Shown in pieces: positions 8,121 through 16,717 of a stretch of DNA of 64,000 nt. The DNA lies in contig NZ_MIJY01000007.1 in the NCBI RefSeq assembly GCF_001730305.1, positions 1-64,000 of the forward strand, read 5' to 3'. Made by a program: the position numbers and the translations under genes. Positions within the stretch are counted from its first letter, which is position 1, and every line of letters begins with the position of its first letter. A model generated the notes under the pieces. It saw only the letters and a list, made by a program, of their open reading frames with translations. It did not search any database and was not told the DNA's origin. This DNA comes from Enterococcus termitis (lineage in GTDB: Bacteria > Bacillota > Bacilli > Lactobacillales > Enterococcaceae).

Positions 8121-11049
8121 TCCATTTTATGGAGCCAGAATATTTTTCAGCACGCGGTTGACCAGCTTTTACATCTAAAAATGGACCGTTTTTTGTACCT
8201 GACCATTCGGCAGAAATATCTACGCCTTGTTCATTGAGGGTTTCTTTTTCAATAATAGGAATAGCATTACCAACTGTAAAAATATACTCTTGTTTTTGAT
8301 CTTTATAGTGCAGACTGTTTGCTAGTTTATGCCCAGATTTGCTGCTTAATTCTTTTAATAAAGTAGCTGTCATTGACCAATGTTCTCCAGTACCGCGATG
8401 ATCTTCTACAACTAAAGCATCATCTTTCGAAGCAATTGGATAGGTTTGATTTTTAGGAAGAATTTTTAAGTTATCGCCAAAATCAAGCATTTTAGGTGCC
8501 GAAACAAAAACTAAATCTCCTCTTTTTTTCATGATTTCTGTTTGTACTTCATTAGATGTTGGTCTTTTGTCCTGATCTAATGAGCTACCATTCGTAAATT
8601 CAGCCCAAAAATTTGCAGTTGCTTTAATCAGGGTTCCGTCAGGTGTGTCTTGTTTAACAGTAGCTTTATACTCTACATACAAGTTTTGATTGATAGGCAC
8701 TAACTCATCCTTATCAAAAGCGTCAAAATAAAAGATAGTATTCGCTTTGTCATTTAGAACTGCTGTTCCAATCGTTTTTCCAGACTCATCTTTCAATGTA
8801 GCGTCTTGTACATTTTCCAAGTTAGCATCAAAAGGTATGAAGCCTTGCAAACTTTTATAATTCAACTTGCCTGAACTATGAGGGTTTAAAATCGTTGTTT
8901 TATAGGTTAACGTTTCTCCTTGAATACCTTTATCTGCAACAGAACCGTCTTCATGAAAGACCTCTTCTTTTAATTTATAGTCTAATTTTTCACTAATAGG
9001 AATTTCCACTTCGGCTTCCGCCGTCTCAAGTTTAGTATTAGCAGCTGTAAATTTATTGATTATGGTTTGATCCATCATACCGGAAATAATTTTAGCTTTA
9101 TATTTGATTTCAATTTGCTCTTTGGGCGAGATATCATATAATCCAGCGTTAAATTCATGCTTATCTTTATCATAGATTGAGGGATCAAGCGGTGACTCTT
9201 TTCCACTCGCATCTACTAACGTTAAAGAAGATGTGTCTAACTCTAATTCTTTAGGCAATTCATCGGTTAATTTAACCTGTTCCCAAACATCCATATCTCC
9301 TCGATTATTAGCTACTATGCTAAAGGATAACGTATCTCCAACATGATTTTCTTTACTTGATGAGGTCTCATTCTTATACGTTTTTTGTGCGACTGGTAAA
9401 ACTGGGGCTGGTTCTTCGATTGATAGATCTAGAGAACCAGTACCAACCTCTTTGGGTTTTACGTTTAGCTTGTCCCAACGTAATGCAAAAATTGGATGTG
9501 TCAATGGAAATTGATAGTCTACTGGTTCAATCCCATCCCATGGTTCATAGGGATCAGTATAACCGGCCAAAGGGTTAAGCCAATTGTGCATTGTAATAGT
9601 AGACCAATATGAAATTTTGTAGGTACCAATGGGATTATTCCCTAAATCTCCTGTCTTATAATCGGTAGGGCCTAACTTATTTCCGTACCCATTATTAGTA
9701 TAAAAATAAATGCGGGCAGGTATTTTATCAACTGGTGTTTTGTCAGGTTCATGAAAATATAGACCCGATTCACCATAAGAAAATAGCTTTGAATTTTCAT
9801 GTGCTCCACCAACATCCATATGTGCTCCATAGGTCATTGCATAGTCTTTTTCTTCTTGGCTATCATTGTAATAACTGACATCGTAACGGATTCTTCCATT
9901 CTTCTGGCTAACAATATATCCATGTACTCTCACAGGTAAATATGAAACAGTTCCACCATTTAGATCCTTTTGAGCAAAATAACCATATGAAACAATTTCA
10001 TTTTCCTTCACATATTGGGAAATTATCCATGTTTTAGTTTCAGGACCATCACTAGCCACTCCAGATTTCATTATCGATTTAGACTCTGAGCTTATTTCTC
10101 CAATATCAAAGTTAGCTCCATTTGAACCCCATGTCGTCTCTCCGAAGTTATAGTCATAACCAAAAACCCCTGCGATTTTTCCTGATTCTGCTGTTTGTTT
10201 TTTTACCCCTATCATCATTGGTGCTAGAAGTGGTAATGATGCTTTTTCTCCTAAAGTCGCATGCATGTTACCTTGCTTTTCAAACCTATCAGTAGCATAA
10301 GTATAAGTATTTAATCTACCTATATGTCCAAAAAACATATAATATTCTCGTTGCTGCTTGTCAAATACTCCACCAGTCAACTTAACAGGTGTGTTCACAG
10401 AAACTTTTTCAAATGATGACAAATCTAAACCGTCTTTATTCAACAAATTCCAATCGAAGCTTGGTAATGTGTCCACCTTTGGCTGCTTCTCTACTAACGG
10501 CTGATCAGATGATGACTCTAAAGCTTTCTCCTGTGTTGAAATTGTTTGTTCTAAGGTAGAACTGTCTGTTTTGTCCGAAGAACTTTTTTCATCCGATTCT
10601 TCAACGCTGATTATCAGCTGTTCTTTTTCTTTACCAAGCTGAACAGCTATTTGCTGTTCCCCTTTTTCTAAAAAGCGTCCAGAAAATAAAATTTCTTTTA
10701 CTTCTTTGTTCTTTAGCATAAATGAAAGCTGCTGTTTTTTAGAATCAACTTCAATATTTTGAACTTTATCACTATTTTCTTGTCTAAATTTTTCTTCTTC
10801 TAATTGAAAACTCTTTGGATAGTGTACAGTGATAATACTTTCTTCCATACTGTTTAATCCAATGGAGAACTCCGTAATATTATCGATTTGAACTGTACTT
10901 TTAGCTGTGCTCAATTGTACTGATCTCTCTTGTGCAGAAATCTTGTTAGAAAAAAGCATTGTTATACTTCCTATACAAATAAAAAGAAAAGACGTAAAAA
11001 TAAATATATAATTATTGACATATTTTTTCTTTCTCTGCTTTACGCTCAT
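8086..11049 (-). CDS. Large WxL-domain adhesin-like surface protein
   Basis: 987 residues from the ATG at 11049, chosen because GAGGAG lies 4 nt upstream; an upstream ATG (11073) has no such site. N-terminal membrane/signal segment about 14-38. A Ser/Glu-rich stretch follows, then a large mid region and at least two DUF11-like repeats (TLSFSIVANNRGD...VKLTDELP; LTYKTTILNPH). The C-terminal WxL domain has first motif WSM instead of W-x-L and distal motif SIKWTLQDVP. First gene of the locus and the likely ligand-binding member. Confidence 0.85.
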   Translation of the reverse strand: MSVKQRKKKYVNNYIFIFTSFLFICIGSITMLFSNKISAQERSVQLSTAKSTVQIDNITEFSIGLNSMEESIITVHYPKSFQLEEEKFRQENSDKVQNIEVDSKKQQLSFMLKNKEVKEILFSGRFLEKGEQQIAVQLGKEKEQLIISVEESDEKSSSDKTDSSTLEQTISTQEKALESSSDQPLVEKQPKVDTLPSFDWNLLNKDGLDLSSFEKVSVNTPVKLTGGVFDKQQREYYMFFGHIGRLNTYTYATDRFEKQGNMHATLGEKASLPLLAPMMIGVKKQTAESGKIAGVFGYDYNFGETTWGSNGANFDIGEISSESKSIMKSGVASDGPETKTWIISQYVKENEIVSYGYFAQKDLNGGTVSYLPVRVHGYIVSQKNGRIRYDVSYYNDSQEEKDYAMTYGAHMDVGGAHENSKLFSYGESGLYFHEPDKTPVDKIPARIYFYTNNGYGNKLGPTDYKTGDLGNNPIGTYKISYWSTITMHNWLNPLAGYTDPYEPWDGIEPVDYQFPLTHPIFALRWDKLNVKPKEVGTGSLDLSIEEPAPVLPVAQKTYKNETSSSKENHVGDTLSFSIVANNRGDMDVWEQVKLTDELPKELELDTSSLTLVDASGKESPLDPSIYDKDKHEFNAGLYDISPKEQIEIKYKAKIISGMMDQTIINKFTAANTKLETAEAEVEIPISEKLDYKLKEEVFHEDGSVADKGIQGETLTYKTTILNPHSSGKLNYKSLQGFIPFDANLENVQDATLKDESGKTIGTAVLNDKANTIFYFDAFDKDELVPINQNLYVEYKATVKQDTPDGTLIKATANFWAEFTNGSSLDQDKRPTSNEVQTEIMKKRGDLVFVSAPKMLDFGDNLKILPKNQTYPIASKDDALVVEDHRGTGEHWSMTATLLKELSSKSGHKLANSLHYKDQKQEYIFTVGNAIPIIEKETLNEQGVDISAEWSGTKNGPFLDVKAGQPRAEKYSGSIKWTLQDVPANNQE

Positions 11050-11127
11050 TAGACTCTCCTCTCTAGCTAACACTCTATTTTCCTTGATCTACAGGACTTA
11101 GTGCACCTCGTCCTTAAGACACAAATT

Positions 11128-11156
11128 ATTATATTATCTGCCTCCTTTTTTGTCAT
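11128..11156 (-). promoter_or_regulatory. Promoter of WxL locus 1
   Basis: ATGACA, 17 bp, TATAAT on the - strand; start would be near 11121, about 70 nt before the large WxL gene. It faces the Mga-type gene across a 297-bp A/T-rich divergent region. Confidence 0.6.
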
Positions 11157-11296
11157 TTCAATTTTTTTTGTTTTTTTTTAAAAAAATTGGAACGCAGAGA
11201 AACGGCATTTATTCTGGCATTTTTTATATATTCCAATTTTATTTAAAAATATTTATTGTTTTAAATCTATTTGGGCTTTATAATATATTTTTAAAT

Positions 11297-11324
11297 TTGA
11301 CAGTTTATCTTTTTTTGATAAATA
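11297..11324 (+). promoter_or_regulatory. Possible promoter of the Mga-type regulator
   Basis: TTGACA, 16 bp, TAAATA. The implied start leaves only about 15 nt before GTG, but the ribosome-binding site still fits. Confidence 0.35.
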
Positions 11325-11346
11325 AACTTTTTTGGGAGAGGTTCTT

Positions 11347-12795
11347 GTGAATAAATTATTAAATAAAGAATATCAATATAGGCTTGCTATTTTAAACTAT
11401 CTTGAAATCCAACCTATGCAAACTACTTCATTTAAACAATTGTCCAGTGATTTATCATTATCTACATACTTAGTTAAAAAAGAAGTAGCTCAACTGATAG
11501 AAGACCTTACTTTTTTCAAAATAACTGAGCTTAAACTTATCATTGAAAATAAAAATGTCTATTTTTTCTCATCAGGACAAGATTCAGTGCAAACTTTACA
11601 ATGGTACTATCTTAAAGACTCAAAATTATTTTTGCTTTTAGATGCTATTTTTAAAGATGAAGAATTTTCATTTGAAGAATTTTCTTCCACATACTACTTA
11701 AGCCTTTCCGCTACATATCTCTTAAAATCAGATTTGGATAAATTACTAGAATTGGATAATATTTATATCGATGATAATTTAGAATTTGTTGGAGAAGAAG
11801 AAGCGATTCGGATTTTTCTTTTTGATGTTTATTTTTTTTCCTTTAATAGTTTGGAGTTTCCATTTTCAAAAGAGATTGCAGATTTGAGTGAAGTTTTATT
11901 AAAAAAAATAGATGATTTATATTTGGTGAACTCCTCTTATTCACAAAAAATTAAGTTAAAATTCTTTCTAGCTATTATCTTCCAAAGAATCTACAGTGGA
12001 AACACTATTTCTGTAAAAAAAACTCTTGAAAAAGTTCCTTCCTCAAGAGTAATATCTATCAAAGAGTGGTTCGCACTTCATACAACTTTAAGCCCAGATG
12101 AAATAGCTCAAGAAGTTGCCTTTATCTACTCTTTTTTGATTGCAGAGCAATTAATGTCGTCCTATGATAAGAAATTAGCCAATAAACATATCAAACTAAA
12201 TTGTCCTGAAGCATTTCGTTTAACTACAACTTTTTTAAAGGCATTGAAACATCATTTTAATATTTCAGAAAATGAATCTTACTATCATCGTTTAAGAAGA
12301 AATTTATTGCAAATTCATTATAAGTTCCTTCGCTTCACTCATATAAAAGACTCTTATTCATTTGAATCTGATTTTGTTTTTTTTAAAGAAAATTATCCTG
12401 ATTTCTACCTGTTTATTGATTCTTTTATTAAAAAGAAAAAATTATTTACTCTTCAAACTGGTACGCTCCAACATGACTACTTATTTTTGCTGATTCAACA
12501 TGTTCCTGTTATAATTTTTAGTACACCAGTTTATGTCTGTGTTGATTTTTTATATGGAAAAGCCTATAACGAATTCATCATAGAAAATATTCAATCATTT
12601 AAATTTCTTAATATTATTATTGAAAATACACTGTCTGAAAAGACAAACTTATATTTATCAGATATCAAATTAAAAAATTTACCTTGCGATTATATTATTT
12701 GGAAAAAACCGCCTCTTGCTTCTGATTGGGAACATTTTGGGAATCGGGTAGTCCAAATAAAAGAAAGGAAAACGATGGTTCATGAAAAAATTTAA
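11347..12795 (+). CDS. Mga-family transcriptional regulator
   Basis: 482 residues from GTG at 11347, chosen because GGGAGAGG ends 5 nt upstream. The N-terminus has an HTH (about 18-50: TSFKQLSSDLSLSTYLVKKEVAQL), followed by a long all-helical middle with few recognisable motifs and a C-terminal region, the layout of Mga/MafR-like regulators with degenerate PTS domains. Transcribed divergently from WxL locus 1 and therefore its probable activator (inference from position). Codons are strongly A/T rich. Confidence 0.65.
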   Translation: MNKLLNKEYQYRLAILNYLEIQPMQTTSFKQLSSDLSLSTYLVKKEVAQLIEDLTFFKITELKLIIENKNVYFFSSGQDSVQTLQWYYLKDSKLFLLLDAIFKDEEFSFEEFSSTYYLSLSATYLLKSDLDKLLELDNIYIDDNLEFVGEEEAIRIFLFDVYFFSFNSLEFPFSKEIADLSEVLLKKIDDLYLVNSSYSQKIKLKFFLAIIFQRIYSGNTISVKKTLEKVPSSRVISIKEWFALHTTLSPDEIAQEVAFIYSFLIAEQLMSSYDKKLANKHIKLNCPEAFRLTTTFLKALKHHFNISENESYYHRLRRNLLQIHYKFLRFTHIKDSYSFESDFVFFKENYPDFYLFIDSFIKKKKLFTLQTGTLQHDYLFLLIQHVPVIIFSTPVYVCVDFLYGKAYNEFIIENIQSFKFLNIIIENTLSEKTNLYLSDIKLKNLPCDYIIWKKPPLASDWEHFGNRVVQIKERKTMVHEKI

Positions 12796-13279
12796 TAAAA
12801 AAAAGAAACTCCTAAAATCATCTATTATACATAGTGCATTATTAACTAGTATACTTATCTGTACTCCTACAGACACCGTCGCATCAACTGATAGTACCCG
12901 AGTATCTCCTGTAGATCCACTAAATCCTGCTGTGGATGTTCACCCCACATCAGCACCGCCTGACTCTTTTTCAAGACCTGAAAAAGAACAAAAATCAAAG
13001 GAAGAATCATATACAGATTCTACTTATACTGACTCTACTGAACAAATAGAAAAAGAAACTGATACTAAAGTAACTCATAAGAAAAAAAAGAAGCCCTCAA
13101 AATTAAAAAATATTCATAAGCTTTCTGCTTACCCCATAAGTAACGAAGGTATAGTATTAGAAAGTCAATCGAACACAGGTAGCGGTTCATCGAATTTCAC
13201 AGATAATTCTACCCAAGTTGGTCAAACATTATTTAAAGTTTCAGGGATACTTTTATATGGAAAAAAATGTAAAATATAG
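12782..13279 (+). CDS. Small secreted Ser/Thr-rich protein of WxL locus 1
   Basis: 165 residues overlapping the regulator by 14 bp. A signal peptide-like start (about 1-34) is followed by VSPVDPLNPAVDVHP, which resembles the linker of WxL proteins, then an acidic Ser/Thr/Asp repeat (YTDSTYTDST) and a lysine-rich block. It stops without a WxL domain, sorting signal or membrane anchor. It may be a truncated surface protein; I do not recognise the C-terminal part. Confidence 0.5.
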   Translation: MKKFNKKKKLLKSSIIHSALLTSILICTPTDTVASTDSTRVSPVDPLNPAVDVHPTSAPPDSFSRPEKEQKSKEESYTDSTYTDSTEQIEKETDTKVTHKKKKKPSKLKNIHKLSAYPISNEGIVLESQSNTGSGSSNFTDNSTQVGQTLFKVSGILLYGKKCKI

Positions 13280-14004
13280 AAATAATATATTTAATTCAAA
13301 CCCTACCTCTAAAAATAAACTATTGAAAGTTGAACATTTCTTCATGATTTTTAGCCATCGATTTGTTAATTCATATACTTTTGTTTACCAAAATACGGAC
13401 TACTATATGTCTTGATTTTTCGATTACATGTAGAATAAGTAGAAAACTTTAATTTATTTTCAATGATTCTATCTAACCAATAGCATCTTTAGTTTTCTAG
13501 TGCTTATTCATGAATATCTATTATCTCGAACTCGTTCTATACACTTATTTTTGATCTACTCATTTCAATTCCCCTAACAACTACCGATTTTAATTGCTTG
13601 CATCTACTATATGTTTTAAATAACGTTTAAGTGAAATAAATCATTCTTCAAATGTTATCATTTAAGCTATAAAAGGTACAATTCTATAACAACATTTCCT
13701 CTTTTGATATATCTTTCTAAGTTAGTTTATTTTAATTCAAAAAGAATGCTTAATAGATTACATATAACAACTGATTGTTTAAAATATTATTTATTCTACA
13801 GCTATTTTTATTGAAGAATCCCTAATTGAGTTCTCTTGAAAACAGATTGCCAACTATGTCACTTTTTTAAGCTAACAAAAAAGTATAGACTCCTTTCTAA
13901 ATTTCAGGAATCTACACTTTTTAAGTGTTTATAGTATAAAAACTTATTCTTATTTATTGTAATTAGACACTGTCCACGCAGTGATTTCGAACTTTATTTT
14001 TTAA
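13280..14004. other. A/T-rich intergenic region left of the prophage
   Basis: No convincing gene on either strand. It contains a terminator at 13878-13922 that belonged to the gene now at 49253-51022 before prophage insertion. Confidence 0.5.
13878..13922 (-). terminator. Original terminator of the ABC exporter gene, now separated by the prophage
   Basis: A 17-bp stem (left arm 13878-13894, right arm 13906-13922) with two wobble pairs when read on the - strand, followed by T-rich sequence. Without the prophage it would lie about 85 bp after the exporter stop codon. Confidence 0.65.
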
Positions 14005-14021
14005 TCAAAAACAAATTGGTT
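14005..14021 (+). repeat. attL core, 17 bp
   Basis: TCAAAAACAAATTGGTT, identical to 49257-49273. Read on the - strand with the flanking host DNA it would encode ...NQFVFD followed by TAA, the inferred original end of the ABC exporter. Confidence 0.88.
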
Positions 14022-14149
14022 CTAAATTATGATTATTTTGATATATAAAAGAATAACAAAATAGTTATAAAAGACTTATATAGAGCTATTTTAAAAGATA
14101 TTATATATCAATTGTAATACACTCATATTTCTATAACAATTCTTTTTTT

Positions 14150-14169
14150 GCCCCTTTTCCGCCCCTTTT
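14150..14169 (+). promoter_or_regulatory. Candidate integrase arm-type sites, left end
   Basis: Two copies of GCCCCTTTT (14150-14158, 14161-14169), about 130 bp inside attL. The same motif pair occurs inside attR (49171-49190). Repeated motifs near both prophage ends are typical of arm-type binding sites; function inferred. Confidence 0.45.
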
Positions 14170-14192
14170 AAATACAATCGTTGTTGATTTTT

Positions 14193-14975
14193 TTAATACT
14201 TATATTCTTCTTTCTTTCTCTCGATAGCTTTTAACGTGCGGTTATCACTGCTGAATCGGATATGCTTCTTACTAACACCTTTTTCTTTAAGCAAATATTC
14301 TACATCTAAAACATCTTGTTTAGTTAATAAAGAACGTTTTTCTCCATCGATAAACCACGATTCTACTTTTCCATTTGGAAATACTTTATCTAAAATATAC
14401 ATATTTGCATCATCCTTTACTTTTGTATTTTTATCTACACTATCGCTACTATCCTCTTTATTGCTAAATCCATTAGCTAGATCTTTAGAAAATTGATCTA
14501 CAGTGATACCCCATTTATTTAGATATGGATATGGGTCAATGTGATCACTACCATTGTTTGGTTGATTATAGGTACAAAACATATGTGTTTTGATACCTGC
14601 TAAATCCTTTGTATCTAAAGTTAATGGTATACCTGCTTCTTTTGCTAACTGGCGTAGCAAATCTACATATAAGCGATAATCTCGATCAAATTCTTTTCTT
14701 GTTGTATGACTTTCGATTAATTCAACTGCAGCATATGTTTCGTAGTTCCAGCTCCCACCAACATCGTATGCGCCGCGGTTAGTTTCCGCCGTTTGGATCA
14801 CTTGGCCATTACCGACAACGTGAGTATAGAAACCGCTGTTTAAGTCCTTGCGGATCATATAGTCCGCCTCATTTTGCGCTGTAGAATTTGGATTTCCAGT
14901 ACTGTGCGCATGTATTTGACTGTAGGGCTTAACTCCTACTTGTGGAGTAGATCGTATTTGTTTTTTTATCTCCAT
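14193..14975 (-). CDS. Phage endolysin, N-acetylmuramoyl-L-alanine amidase
   Basis: 260 residues from ATG 14975 (AGAGGT upstream). Residues about 1-170 form an Amidase_2 domain: [16 protein letters not shown] near the start, [11 protein letters not shown], and [22 protein letters not shown] with the late metal ligands. It cleaves the bond between MurNAc and L-Ala. After a Ser/Asp linker the last 80 residues form a small unidentified domain ([13 protein letters not shown]...), probably for wall binding. Last gene of the late operon; the holin is not adjacent but at 24438. Confidence 0.85.
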   Translation of the reverse strand: MEIKKQIRSTPQVGVKPYSQIHAHSTGNPNSTAQNEADYMIRKDLNSGFYTHVVGNGQVIQTAETNRGAYDVGGSWNYETYAAVELIESHTTRKEFDRDYRLYVDLLRQLAKEAGIPLTLDTKDLAGIKTHMFCTYNQPNNGSDHIDPYPYLNKWGITVDQFSKDLANGFSNKEDSSDSVDKNTKVKDDANMYILDKVFPNGKVESWFIDGEKRSLLTKQDVLDVEYLLKEKGVSKKHIRFSSDNRTLKAIERKKEEYKY

Positions 14976-14977
14976 AA

Positions 14978-15340
14978 TCAAATTACCTCTTTAAGTACTT
15001 CGATCAATACATTTTTTTTGGGGTTTTTATCAAATTTAAATTCTTTCTCTTTTGCCAGTTTCAAAAGTTCTTGATACCCCATATTATCAAGATCATTGGT
15101 AGACACTTCTTCTACTGATGGATCTTCTTCATCTTTTTCAGTTCCTACAGCGTGTTTTTTCAACCAGTCAAGCGCTAATAGTTGTGTCTTTTCAGATTTC
15201 TCAAGTGCTTTAGCATAAATGTGAATTTTATGCCTAGTCTGATAAAACCAATGTGGTGTAGTACTTTCAGTGTCGATACTAATATCGAATTTATTTTTAC
15301 TTGTAACCATTCCGTCAAATTTTTTAATTTCTTCAATCAT
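14978..15340 (-). CDS. Phage tail-module protein of unknown function
   Basis: 120 residues. Hydrophilic; a central acidic segment ([12 protein letters not shown]) precedes a C-terminal helix-loop-helix that looks like a SAP/HeH-type fold ([20 protein letters not shown]...KKNVLIEVL). Strong AGGAGG upstream. Start overlaps the metalloprotease stop (ATGA), so the two are coupled. Placed between baseplate genes and endolysin. Confidence 0.6.
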   Translation of the reverse strand: MIEEIKKFDGMVTSKNKFDISIDTESTTPHWFYQTRHKIHIYAKALEKSEKTQLLALDWLKKHAVGTEKDEEDPSVEEVSTNDLDNMGYQELLKLAKEKEFKFDKNPKKNVLIEVLKEVI

Positions 15341-15630
15341 AGTTTTTTTCCTCCTAATTCTTTCGCAGTGCCTTTCATTATCTCGTGCCCTCTGTCATAG
15401 TGCCTAAAACCCAAATAATGACCGATTTCATGCGCTATGACAACAGATAAGTCTAAATTATATTCTTTTGCTTTGTCTGCGTATACAACGATTATACGTC
15501 CTTTCTGGTACCCTATTACTGGGACGCTCCACTGATTAGATTTCTCTTTGACATTAATATGCAATCCTGAGACGTCAAACCCTCGTACAGACCAGTACGC
15601 AAGCGCCTTTTTTTTCTCTTCTTTATACAT
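15337..15630 (-). CDS. Mini metzincin-like zinc metalloprotease
   Basis: Only 97 residues. Contains AHEIGHYLGFRHYD, an exact HExxHxxGxxH zinc motif (H67, E68, H71, G74, H77), followed by a short GHEIM stretch whose M85 sits where the metzincin Met-turn would be. The preceding strand-rich part (SVPVIGYQKGRIIVVYAD) fits the upper half of a matrixin fold. It has no signal peptide. Position between a baseplate gene and endolysin suggests a virion or lysis-related protease. Much shorter than usual matrixins (about 160). Confidence 0.7.
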   Translation of the reverse strand: MYKEEKKKALAYWSVRGFDVSGLHINVKEKSNQWSVPVIGYQKGRIIVVYADKAKEYNLDLSVVIAHEIGHYLGFRHYDRGHEIMKGTAKELGGKKL

Positions 15631-16717
15631 CGATAAACTCCTCCAATGTATTCATTAATACAAAATCGGCATCATTTATAACAAATTTTTTGCAGTCAAT
15701 CGTATAGCTGTAGGGTATATATAACTCAATATTATTTACACCCATGATAAATTGAGCTCTTACCTCAGGTTTAATATAAATATTTGCCGCAGTATAACCG
15801 TTGTACTGACTTAACACATTATTAATAATGCGCGTTCTTGTTGCGTTGTAGTCAGAAAAATCAACCTCATCAAGCTTGTATCTGACGCCATCATTAATCC
15901 CCTGCTTGTTTATGATGATAGAGCTTCCCCTAGTGATCTCAAATACTCCACGTTTAAACTCCATCGCTTTCATTAAAATTGTACTAGCTTGAGTATCTGT
16001 GATTGTATTATCAGCACCATCTATAAAAGCGACAAGCTTATTATAGTCAGCTGTAGTCATTCTGCTTTTCCACGATTTTAATTTTGATTTAGAGTTGATA
16101 TTTCCGATAATCTGTAATAACTCACGGCTTGTATCGTATTGAGGGTTAGTATCTGACTTATGCATATAGTCTTGCATTGCGATAACTTTGTCCGCTAGGT
16201 CATAAGATCCCCAGGTCATTCCATAAACCTCAACACGCGTGTAATATAGGTCTAATCCGCTATTGTAGCCCTCTAAATTAAATAGAGTATTAATCATAGC
16301 TAAAACATTTACACCAGCTAAAACGCTATCTATAGCGTCCTTACATGTCAAATTGTCATTCTCTTCTACAACGATTGTAGGCAGCGTATTACCATTAGTA
16401 ACAACCTGCACCGATCTATTTACTTTTTTTATCAAATCTTGCAGGGTGTACGTTCCTGGTGTCAGCTCTATATCCTCGGAAACTTTAGCTAGTACATCTC
16501 TAGCGGTTATATCTGTGCCGGTCACATCATTTGTATAGCTAATGATTGAGTATAACCGACTATTTACGGAAATATACCGATATTTTCCTATAAATTCCCG
16601 TGTAGTAATATGGATTTCACTTCCCCAGCCGTCGACAGACAGCTCGAAAACATCAAGAGCTGTCTCGTCAATAGCATGTAGAGGCTCAAACTTATCATAC
16701 CTGTTCATAAATATCAT
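15623..16717 (-). CDS. Phage tail/baseplate protein, unidentified
   Basis: 364 residues, no signal or membrane segment. Located after the 741-residue tail protein and overlapping its stop (ATGA), with GAGAGGTGAG upstream. Contains VELTPGTYTLQDLIKK-like and strand-rich N-terminal sequence and a helical middle; the order of genes suggests a tail-associated lysin/baseplate hub position, but I see no peptidase motif. Function not recognised. Confidence 0.6.
   Translation of the reverse strand: MIFMNRYDKFEPLHAIDETALDVFELSVDGWGSEIHITTREFIGKYRYISVNSRLYSIISYTNDVTGTDITARDVLAKVSEDIELTPGTYTLQDLIKKVNRSVQVVTNGNTLPTIVVEENDNLTCKDAIDSVLAGVNVLAMINTLFNLEGYNSGLDLYYTRVEVYGMTWGSYDLADKVIAMQDYMHKSDTNPQYDTSRELLQIIGNINSKSKLKSWKSRMTTADYNKLVAFIDGADNTITDTQASTILMKAMEFKRGVFEITRGSSIIINKQGINDGVRYKLDEVDFSDYNATRTRIINNVLSQYNGYTAANIYIKPEVRAQFIMGVNNIELYIPYSYTIDCKKFVINDADFVLMNTLEEFIDV

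Noticed and set aside
13218-13415. A frame of 65 codons after the small secreted protein
   Set aside because: Overlaps the preceding gene out of frame, no ribosome-binding site, low-complexity composition.
13280-14004. Search for a tRNA at the phage attachment site
   Set aside because: No tRNA fold is present; the attachment core belongs to the exporter gene 3' end.
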